A stretch of DNA of 64,000 nucleotides from Lolium rigidum (taxonomy: Eukaryota > Streptophyta > Magnoliopsida > Poales > Poaceae), in NCBI RefSeq assembly GCF_022539505.1, contig NC_061514.1:39089769-39153768 (forward strand). Direction: 5' to 3'. A program made the translations under genes and the position numbers. The notes beneath the pieces were generated by a model. That model was not told where the DNA came from and did not search any database. It saw nothing but the letters and a program-made list of their open reading frames with translations. Below are positions 56,441 through 64,000 of this stretch, in pieces. Every line of letters begins with the position of its first letter. The first letter of the stretch is position 1.

Positions 56441-57066
56441 GAGTAAAGATAAGAAATAGAAAAGAAACAGAAAAGAAAAGGAAAAGAAATAGAAAAAATA
56501 GAAAAGAAAAGAAAAAGAAAAGCAATAGAAAAATAAATAGAAAAGAAATAGAAAATATAAGAAAAGGAAAAAGGAAAAGAAAAGAAACAGAAAAGAAAAA
56601 GAAAAGCAATAGAAAAAATAAATAGAAAATAAAAGAAAAGGAAACAGGAAAAGAAAAGAAAAGAAAAAGAAAAGAAAAAGAAAAGCAATAGAAAAATAAA
56701 TAGAAAATAAATAGAAAAGAAAAGAAAAGAAAAGAAAAAGAAAAGCAATAGAAAAAATAAATAGAAAAGCAATAGAAAAAAGAAATATAAAATAAAATAA
56801 ATAGAAAAAATAAATAGAAAAGAAATAAAAAATAAAAGAAAAAGAAACAGGAAAATAAAAGAAAAGAAACAGAAAAGAAAAAGAAAAGCAATAGAAAATA
56901 ATAAATAGAAAAGAAAAGATAAAGAAAAGCAATAGAAAATAAACAGAAAAGAAAAAGAAAAGAAAAGAAACAGAAAAGAAAAAATAAACAGAAAAGAAAA
57001 AGAAAAGAAAAAGAAACAGCAAAAGAAAAGAAAACAGAAAAAGAAAAAAGAAAAACAAAAAAAAAG
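56441..57066. repeat. A/G-rich tract of about 626 bp
   Basis: Almost entirely A and G on the plus strand, built from GAAAA, AAATAG, AAACAG and AGCAATAG words, with only scattered T and C. The minus strand is correspondingly T/C-rich and yields long Phe/Leu/Ser frames that are artefacts. Such a tract can form triplex DNA. Confidence 0.9.
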
Positions 57067-57148
57067 CCTTTGGCACCGGTTGGTGCCACCAACCGGTACG
57101 GAAGGCCTTTCGTACCGGTTGGTGGCACCAACCGGTGCCAAAGGTCGT
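57067..57148. repeat. ACCGGT palindrome pair right of the A/G tract
   Basis: TTTGGCACCGGTTGGTGCC faces AACCGGTACGGAAGG, and TTTCGTACCGGTTGGTGGC faces AACCGGTGCCAAAGG. Same motif as at 50785 and 55360, so ACCGGT repeats bound the accessory module on both sides. Confidence 0.8.
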
Positions 57149-57653
57149 TCCCCTCCGTTTTCACTTAGCAGCGCGGGCAAATCCCCCAAATTCCCCCAAA
57201 TCCTTCACAGTACAGACGCACAGACCGCGCGCGCTCGCCGTCGCCGTCGTCCACGCCGTCGAGCACCACGCCGTCGCCGCCGTCCGTCAGCACCACGCTG
57301 CACCACGCCGTCGCTGTTGCCGTCGTCCTTGCGCAGCACCTGCAGGCCTGCCTCTCCTCTCTCTCCGCGCGCGCCGGCAGGTACGTCCTCCACGCCGGCC
57401 GCCGCACCATGGCGCCGTCGGCGTCCCTCTCCCCTTGTCCTGCCCTCGCCCGCACGCTCCACGCTGCCTCGCTGGTGCGCCGTCTCGGACGTCGCCGTCT
57501 CGCTGGTGCGCTCCCTCCGCCTCGGCGCCGGCCAGGTCACCGCCGCAGGGTGTTCGACCCAATGCCGAGGCGCGCGTGCACGGCGTGGAGGCCGTCCAGG
57601 CTGCTCCCGAGCCCCTCGGTGGTGGTGACCGCGCGGTGGTGGAGGCCGTGCGC

Positions 57654-57946
57654 CAGGGAGGTCGAGGAAGGAGAGCCTCCGGAGCACGCCGCCGACGCGG
57701 CCGGAGAGCCTGTTGGCCGCGAGGCTGAGGTAGACGACCGTCTCCAGGAGCGCCGGCACGCCGCCGGACAGGCGGTTGTTTTTGAGGTCGAGGTGGACGA
57801 GCGGCGCACTGACGTACGGTCCTCGGGATCTCACCGGAGAGGGAGTTGTGGGAGAGGAAGAGCGTGCGCAGGCTCCTAATTTGGTGACGGCGAGAAGCTA
57901 GCAGAGCAGAGAGGCGGTTGGAGGGGAGCGAGAGCGTGGGGAGTTC
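57654..57946 (-). pseudogene. Captured leucine-rich-repeat gene fragment, antisense
   Basis: Frame 58282-57287 gives ELPTLSLPSNRLSALL and SLRTLFLSHNSLSGEIPRTV (57946-57814). One frame further, LVHLDLKNNRLSGGVPALL and VYLSLAANRLSGRVGGVLRR follow, with RLSFLDL at the end (57804-57654). The LxxLxLxxNxLSGxxP spacing is that of plant LRR receptor or LRR extracellular proteins. It is on the strand opposite the CACTA genes, has a shift near 57810, and lacks a kinase or other partner domain. A GC-rich 57165-57650 continues in Arg/Ala/Gly-rich frames without clear repeats. Confidence 0.7.
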
Positions 57947-58159
57947 GGAGAAGTGGGTGGGGGCGTCATGCATGAGCATGTGAGGGGGTGTGAACTGTGA
58001 AGTGGGGCGGTGATGCTGTGCCGGGAGTGGAGCGGAGTTGGCGGTGGGGCGGTGTTTGTGTGTGGTCGGTGGCGCCTCACAGTTCCTGGCACCGGTGTTT
58101 GTGTGTGGTGTGGTGTGGAACGTACGTCGGGGGAGAGGAGGCTTCCGGGTGGGTCCAGA

Positions 58160-58340
58160 AAAAGAGAGAAGAGCGAGAGGAGGAGCGCCGAGTCCGTGGC
58201 GGTGCCGCCGCGACATAGAGAGAAGAGCGAGAGGAGGAACACCGAGTGTTAGGGTTAGGGTCCGTAGCGGTGCCGAGTCCATGGCGGTGTCGCCGCGACA
58301 TAGAGAGAAGAGCGAGAGGAGGAGCGCCGAGTGTTAGGGT
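58160..58340. repeat. Short tandem units with AGAGAAGAGCGAGAGGAGG
   Basis: The word recurs near 58164, 58217 and 58302, each time followed by A-CACCGAGT or GCGCCGAGT and a CGGTG-CGCCGCGACAT block. It lies just upstream of the second transposase gene. Confidence 0.75.
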
Positions 58341-58447
58341 TTTTGCTTTGTTCATTTCAATTGTTACCCATCTAGCAATCTGTTATATGATCATGACATG
58401 ATGAATGAAATATAATTGATTTCTTCGTTTTGTAGTGACATTGAGGT

Positions 58448-59776
58448 ATGGCGGACGGCACCTTCGTCCGAGATGAGGAGGGGGAAGAAGCGGTGCAGAA
58501 AATGATATTTGAGAGTGCCCGTGGGCCTGATGGAGACGACTATGAGTTCCCCGACTTTCTGAATGATTTCGGCGAGGGACTTGAGTCTGAACAAGTTAGA
58601 AGAGACAACGAAGTGTCCATAACAAACTCCGCCGAGGTGTATATTTATGTATCAAGTCTATGTTCATCACTAGATGCATTCATTTTTTTGTATTGCACTT
58701 ATTAACGAATAATTTTTCTATTAGCCTTCTGGATCATCGAGCAAGTCTGTTAAAACAAAACGAGGCCCGACGCGAGTTCTAAAGGGCGAGGGTAGGTTAG
58801 CCCTCACGGCATTTAAGGATAATGGTGAACCGGTGCATCCCAAAGATCACTGCACCAAATTTACAAGTCAAGCTGGAGTTCTTGTTAGGGACCATGTACC
58901 GATCAGCATTCGAGAGTGGCATAAGCCGAAGAAAGTGGAAAATGAATCTAGTTATGTCAACGACGCGATGAAAAAGTTTCTTTGGGAAACTCTGCTGACA
59001 CGCTTCAGCCTACCGGAAGACATGACGGAAGGCCAGAAGAATAAAGTCAAGGAATGGACTCTCAAGAAGATGGCCATACAATTCCGGACACTGGAAGAAA
59101 AATTTATGGGATAAATATAAGAATGAAGATCCAGTATTCGATGATAATCTAGTGAAGATAAAGGATCACTGGCAAGAATTTAAGAGGTATAAGCAATCGT
59201 CTACTTTTGTGTCCCGATCGATCACAAATAAGAAAAATGCTGCAAAGAAGACAATTTGGCATCATATGGGGTCAGGTGGCTACAAGAATGCCATTCCGAG
59301 GTGGATAGCGTATGAAAATGAACTGATGGCTGCAGGAATCACTCCACAGACATGGGACTTGCCCGAACGGTCCAAGTTCTGGTTGTTCGCGCATGGGGCA
59401 GGGTTGGACCCAAAGACAGGGCTGATCGTTGCGGAGGGAAAATGGAAGGAAAAGATTGAGCAAATCGTACCGAAGCTTGTAGCTGCAATTGAACGAGGTT
59501 CGAAAGGGAGAGTACATTCCCGATAGAGAGAATGACGAGCTGACACTCGCTCTGGGGAATCCTGAACACGTTGGACGGGTACGAGCTCGCCCAGGTCTTA
59601 CCATGAAGGAAGCGTTCCCGGAGTCCGCTGACACTTATAGAAGCCGTTCGCGGAAGAAGAAGAAGGACGCCGACAAATTAAAGGAATTGTTAAATAGGGT
59701 GTCGGCGCTTGAGAAAAATCAGAGGCCACCTGATCAGCCGATGTTCCTACAGGATCCTCAAGCCGATGCCGCCTGA
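58448..59776 (+). pseudogene. Second CACTA gene, Transposase_24 type, 3'-truncated
   Basis: Exon 1 is 58448-58636 (MADGTFVRDEEGEEAVQ, 63 codons), intron 58637-58724 (GTGTAT...ATTAG), then KTKRGPTRVLKGEGR, PISIREWHKPKKVE and WETLLTRFSLPEDMTEGQKN. The Transposase_24 core follows (KDHWQEFKRYKQSSTFV, WHHMGSGGYKNAIPRW, PERSKFWLFAHGAGLDPKTG). Frame breaks near 59072 and 59494 interrupt it; the second is CAG read as CGAG. It plays the DNA-binding (TNPA-like) role in CACTA elements. The final stop TGA is supplied by the first three bases of the LTR at 59774, so the native C-terminus is lost. Confidence 0.82.
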
Positions 59777-61509
59777 TACGTCTCCGACGTATCGATAATT
59801 TCTTATGTTCCATGCTACTTTATTGATGATATCTACATGTTTTATACACATTATATGTCATTATTATGCATTTTCTGGAACTAACCTATTAACAAGATGC
59901 CGAAGTGCCAGTTCTCGTTTTCTGCTGTTTTTGGTTTCGGAAATCCTAGTAACGAAATATTCTCGGAATCGGACGAAATCAACGCCCGGGTTCCTATTTT
60001 TCCCGGAACCATCCAGAACACCCGAGAGCCGCCGGAGGGAAGCCCCGGGGGCCCCACACCACACCACGGCGCGGCCGAGAGGGGGCGCGCCGCCCTATGG
60101 TGTGGTGGCCCCGAGCCCCCTCCGAGGCTGCCCTTCCGCCTATTTAAAGCCTCCGTCGCGAAAACCCTATTACGTTGGACGAAACCCACAGAAACCTTCC
60201 AGAGCCACCGCCATCGCGAAGCCAAGATCTGGGGGACAGGAGTCTCTGTTCTGGCACCCTGCCGGAGCGGGGAAGTGCCCCGGAAGGCTTCTCCATCGAC
60301 ACCGCTGCCATCTCCACCGCCATCTTCATCACCGCTGCTGCTCCCATGAAGAGGGAGTAGTTCTCCATTGAGGCTCGGGGCTGTACCGGTAGCTATGTGG
60401 TTCATCTCTCTCCTATGTACTTCAATACAATAATCTCATGAGCTGCCTTACATGATTGAGATTCATATGATGATGCTTGTAATCTAGATGTCATTATGCT
60501 AGTCAAGTGAGTTTTACTTATGTGATCTCCGGAGACTCCTTGTCCCACGTGTGTAAAGGTGACAGTGTGTGCACCGTGTGGGTCTCTTAGGCTATATTTC
60601 ACGGAATACTTATTCACCGTTATGAATGGCGTAGTGAAGTGCTTATTTATATCTCTTTATGATTGCAATGTGTTTTGTATCACAATTTATCTATGTGCTA
60701 CTCTAGTGATGTTATTAAAGTAGTTTTATTCCTCCTACACGGTGTAATGGTGATAGTGTGTGCACTCGTGTTAGTACTTGGCGTAGGCTATGATTATGAT
60801 CTCTTGTAGATTATGAAGTTAACTATTACTATGATGGTATTGATGTGATCTATTCCTCCTAACTGGCGTGAAGGTGACAGTGTGCATGCTATGCTAGTAC
60901 TTGGTTTAGTCGTGTCGATCTTTCATGCACTCTAAGGTTATTTAAATATGAACATTTAATTGTGGAGCTTGTTCACTCCGGTATTGAGGGTTCGTGTAAT
61001 CCTACGCAATGTGTTCATCATCCAACAAGAGAGTGTAGAGTATGCATTTATCTATTCTGTTATGTGATCAAAGTTGAGAGTGTCCACTAGTGAAAGTCTA
61101 ATCCCTAGGCCTTGTTCCTAAATACTGCTATTGCTGCTTGTTTACTGTTTCTTTGCGTTACTACTGCTGCGTTATTACTTGCTTGTTTACTTCCTGCAAT
61201 ATTACTACCATCAACCGCACGCCAGCCGAGCTATTTTCCGGCGCCGTACTACTGCTCATATTCATTCATACCACTTGTATTTCACTATCTCTTCGCCGAA
61301 CTAGTGCACCTATTAGGTGTGTTGGGGACACAAGAGACTTCTTGCTTTGTGGTTGCAGGGGTTGCTTGAGAGGGATATCTTTGACCTCTTCCTCCCTGAG
61401 TTCGATAAACCTTGGGTAATCCACTTAAGGGAAACTTGCTGCTGTTCTACAAACCTCTGCTCTTGGAGGCCCAACACTGTCTACAAGAATAGAAGCACCC
61501 GTAGACATC
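59774..61509 (+). repeat. 5' LTR of non-autonomous element 2
   Basis: 1736 bp, TGATACGTCTCCGACG to GTAGACATC. TATTTAAAGC at 60139-60148 is a likely promoter. Confidence 0.85.
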
Positions 61510-61520
61510 AAGCACTTTTA

Positions 61521-61537
61521 TGGCGCCGTTGCGGGGA
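61521..61537 (+). other. Primer binding site (tRNA-Asp type), one base short
   Basis: TGGCGCCGTTGCGGGGA matches the Athila-type site except that GCCGGGG reads GCGGGG. Confidence 0.8.
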
Positions 61538-61673
61538 GGAAAGGTAAAAGGTACTCACACTCCGGATCTCGGCTACTAAGCTATTTTCCGGCGCCATTGT
61601 AAGTACTCGAAGCTATTTCCTTTAGACTCTGCAATTGCGACATTTGGTTTCTTGTTTACACTAGTTAGGCATA

Positions 61674-62315
61674 ATGGACAACAATGACCTTCTTATTCTA
61701 TTTCCTGATTTAAGATATGGATGGTTTGATGCGAAAATTAAAAAACCCATGGAACATATTAATATGAATGCTTTGAACACTATTGTTGCTAATGCTATGG
61801 AAAATTCTAAGCTTGGGGAAGCTGGCTTTGATGAGCATGATATTTTTAGTCCCCCAAGCATTGAGGAGAAAATTTACTTTGATGATACTATGCCTCCTAT
61901 ATTTGATGATGAGAATAATAATGATAGCTACTTTGTTGAATTTGCTCCCACTACAACTAATAAAATTGATTATGCCTATGTGGGGAGTAATAATTTTATG
62001 CATGAGACTCATGATAAGAATGCTTTATGTGATAGTTATATTGTTGAGTTTGCTCATGTTGCTACTGAAAGTTATTATGAGAGAGGAAAATATGGTTGTA
62101 AAAATTTTCATGTTACTAAAACACCTCTCTATGTGCTGAAATTTTTGAAGCTACACTTGTTTTATCTTCCTATGCTTGTTACTTTGCTCTTCATGAACTT
62201 GTTTATTTACACGATTCCTATGCATAGGAAGCATGTTAGACTTAAATATGTTTTGAATTTTCCTCTTGATGCTCTCTTTTGCTTCAACTTCTATTTCTTG
62301 CGAGTGTATCATTAA
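61674..62315 (+). CDS. Orphan ORF of the non-autonomous element, copy 2, 213 aa
   Basis: Same protein as 6681-7391: residues 1-70 differ at only two or three positions, residues 76 onward are shorter by 23 without a frame change (FDDENNNDSYFVEF), and the hydrophobic C-terminal half (LHLFYLPMLVTLLFMNLF, then FPLDALFCFNFYFLR) is kept. That two copies 55 kb apart both remain open suggests coding function. Unknown role. Confidence 0.7.
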   Translation: MDNNDLLILFPDLRYGWFDAKIKKPMEHINMNALNTIVANAMENSKLGEAGFDEHDIFSPPSIEEKIYFDDTMPPIFDDENNNDSYFVEFAPTTTNKIDYAYVGSNNFMHETHDKNALCDSYIVEFAHVATESYYERGKYGCKNFHVTKTPLYVLKFLKLHLFYLPMLVTLLFMNLFIYTIPMHRKHVRLKYVLNFPLDALFCFNFYFLRVYH

Positions 62316-64000
62316 AACTACTAAGCCCATCTTAATGGCTATAAAGAAAGAACTTCTTGGGAGATAACCCATGTTTTTTTTTACTACAGTACTTTGTTTT
62401 ATATTTGAGTCTTGGAAGTTGTTTAATACTGTAGCAACCTCTCCTTATCATGTTTTTGTGCCAAGTAAAATTTCTATGTTAAAGTTGATGTTATATTTGG
62501 GATCGCTGCGCGGAAACAAGCATTGCTGTTCGTCACGAATTCTGGCACAAGTCTCTGTAGAAAATTCTAAAAAATCTGCCAATTTACGAGCGTGATTCTC
62601 AGATATGTACGCAACTTTCATTAGTTTTGAGTTTTTCCATTTGAGCAAGTCTGGTGCCATTTTAAAATTCGTCTTTACGGACTGTTCTGTTTTTGACAGA
62701 TTCTGCCTTTTATTTCGCATTGCCGCTTTTGTTAAGTTGAATGAGTTTCTTTGTTCCATTAACTTTCAGAAGTTTTGTGCAATGTCCAGAAGTGTTAAGA
62801 ATGATTGTGTCACCTCTGAACATGTGAATTTTTGATTATGCACTAACCCTCTAATGAGTTTGCTTGAAGTTTTGTGTGAAGGAAGTTTTCAAGGGTCAAG
62901 AGAGGAGTATGATATACTATGATCAAGAGGAGTGAAAGCTCTAAGCTTGGGGATGCCCCCGTGGTTCATCCCTGCATATTTCAAGAAGACTCAAGCGTCT
63001 AAGCTTGGGGATGCCCAAGGCATCCCCTTCTTCATCGACAAAGTATCAGGTTCCTTCTCTTGAAACTATATTTTTATTCGGTCACATCTTATGTATTTTA
63101 CTTGGAGCGTCTGTGTGCTTTTATTTTTGTTTTTGTTTTGTTATTTTCATTCTCTGAATAAGTTCATCCTTGTGTGGGAGAGAGACACGCTCCGCTGGTT
63201 CATATGAACACATGTGTTCTTAGCTTTTAATGTTCATGGCGAAGGTTGAAACTGCTTCGTTAATTGTTATATGGTTGGAAACAGAAAATGCTACATGTAG
63301 TAATTGGTAAAATGTCTTGGATAATGTGATACTTGGCAATTGTTGTGCTCATGATTAAGCTCTTGCATCATATACTTTGCACCCATTAATGAAGAAATAC
63401 ATAGAGCTTGCTAAAATTTGATTTGCATATTTGGTCTCTCTAAGGTCTAGATAATATCTAGTATTGAGTTTTGAACAACAAGGAAGACGGTGTAGAGTCT
63501 TATAATGTTTACAATATGTCTTTTATGTGAGTTTTGCTGCACCGGTTCATCCTTGCGTTTGTTTCAAATAACCTTGCTAGCCTAAGCCTTGTATCGAGAG
63601 GGAATACTTCTCATGCATCCAAATTCCTTGAGCCAACCACTATGCCATTTGTGTCCACCATACCTACCTACTACATGGTATTTCTCCGCCATTCCAAAGT
63701 AAATTGCTTGAGTGCTACCTTTAAACAATTCAAAAGTTATTACCTCTTATTTGTGTCAATGTTTTATAGCTCATGAGGAAGTATGTGGTGTTTATCTTTC
63801 AATCTTGTTGGGAAACTTTCACTAATGGACTAGTGGCTTCATCCGCTTATCCAATAATTTTGCAAAAAGAGCTGGCAATGGGATTCCCAGTCCCGAATTA
63901 ATTAACAAAAATAGACACTCCTCCATGGTATGTGATTGTTGGTCGGCACCCGAGGATTCGGTTAGCCATGGCTTGAGAAAGCAAAGGTGGGGAGGAGTGT
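62316..64000 (+). other. Noncoding 3' internal region of element 2
   Basis: Colinear with 7392-9074 of copy 1, including AAGCTTGGGGATGCC at 62943 and 63001 and the GGGGATGCC-CAA-GGCATCCCC hairpin at 63007-63027. No gene. Confidence 0.75.

Larger units (their letters stand above)
50746..59773 (+). mobile_element. CACTA (En/Spm-type) DNA transposon, right end missing
   Basis: Begins CACTAGTGGAAAATGGGGC, followed by ACCGGT-bearing sub-terminal repeats. It holds a TNP2-type transposase (51531-54858) and a second, Transposase_24-type gene (58448-59776). The target duplication on the left would be AAA (50743-50745). The right end is not reached: an LTR element starts at 59774 inside the second gene. 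Between the two genes lie paired hairpins, an accessory ORF, an A/G-rich tract and a captured LRR fragment. Confidence 0.9.
59774..64000 (+). mobile_element. Non-autonomous Athila-like LTR retrotransposon, copy 2 (cut by window end)
   Basis: LTR 59774-61509, primer site 61521, ORF 61674-62315 and the noncoding region up to the window edge match copy 1 throughout. The 5 bp to its left are CCGCC; the partner site is outside the window. It is inserted in the second CACTA gene. Confidence 0.88.

Noticed and set aside
56298..57189. Three minus-strand frames of 255-288 codons rich in Phe/Leu/Ser
   Set aside because: They are translations of the T/C-rich complement of the A/G tract; low complexity, overlapping in all frames, no biological meaning.
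57080..57880. Plus-strand Arg/Pro/Ala-rich frames over the LRR fragment
   Set aside because: GC-rich shadows; LRR motifs are only on the minus strand.
58240..58265. TTAGGGTTAGGG as an interstitial telomere repeat
   Set aside because: Only two units, and plant telomeres are TTTAGGG; a chance word in a local tandem repeat.

Overview
The window is plant nuclear DNA from a large, repeat-rich grass genome, most likely Triticeae (wheat, barley or rye group). The evidence is nested LTR retrotransposons of Triticeae type (Athila-group Gypsy, Tat-group Gypsy, SIRE-like Copia), a CACTA transposon with ACCGGT palindromes, and two intron-split receptor-like kinase genes of the LRK10-like type. I see no tRNA, rRNA, CRISPR or bacterial feature.

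Layout. 1-3331: truncated SIRE-like Copia element, minus strand. 3332-4774: LTR fragment. 4775-11558: complete non-autonomous Athila-like element with two LTRs and one orphan ORF. 11559-18247: 5'-truncated Tat-lineage Gypsy element with a second RNase H, an antisense ORF and its 3' LTR. 18248-20801: LINE ORF1 remnant and unassigned sequence. 20802-22137 and 29082-30445: two paralogous kinase genes, both minus strand, the only clearly cellular genes. Between them are a decayed LINE ORF2 (23430-26150), a GC-rich minisatellite and an 855 bp PIF/Harbinger-type element with a TTA target duplication. 31215-47192: Copia element with TTAAG duplications, carrying in its 3' LTR a complete minus-strand autonomous Athila-group element (36606-47088, GCCGC duplications). 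47198-50745: decayed minus-strand LINE with a Stowaway MITE. 50746-59773: CACTA transposon carrying a TNP2-type transposase, two tandem precursor-like RNA hairpins, an accessory ORF with its own TATA box and poly(A) signal, an A/G-rich tract of about 626 bp, a captured antisense LRR fragment and a second transposase gene. 59774-64000: second copy of the non-autonomous Athila-like element, cut by the window end.

How the parts relate. The two non-autonomous elements share their 3' internal region with the autonomous element at 36606-47088 although the LTRs differ, so the latter (or a relative) is a plausible source of proteins for them. The CACTA element is a mosaic of transposition genes and acquired modules. 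The strongest candidates for something undescribed are its paired hairpins, which show a compensatory base change, and the orphan ORF kept open in both non-autonomous copies.

Caution on broken genes. Many differences between LTR pairs and many frameshifts fall at CAG/CTG trinucleotides (CAG seen as CGAG or CG; CTG seen as TCG or CTCG), while the kinase genes are clean. This looks like a base-calling artefact at CHG-methylated cytosines, so several pseudogene calls below may describe intact genes.
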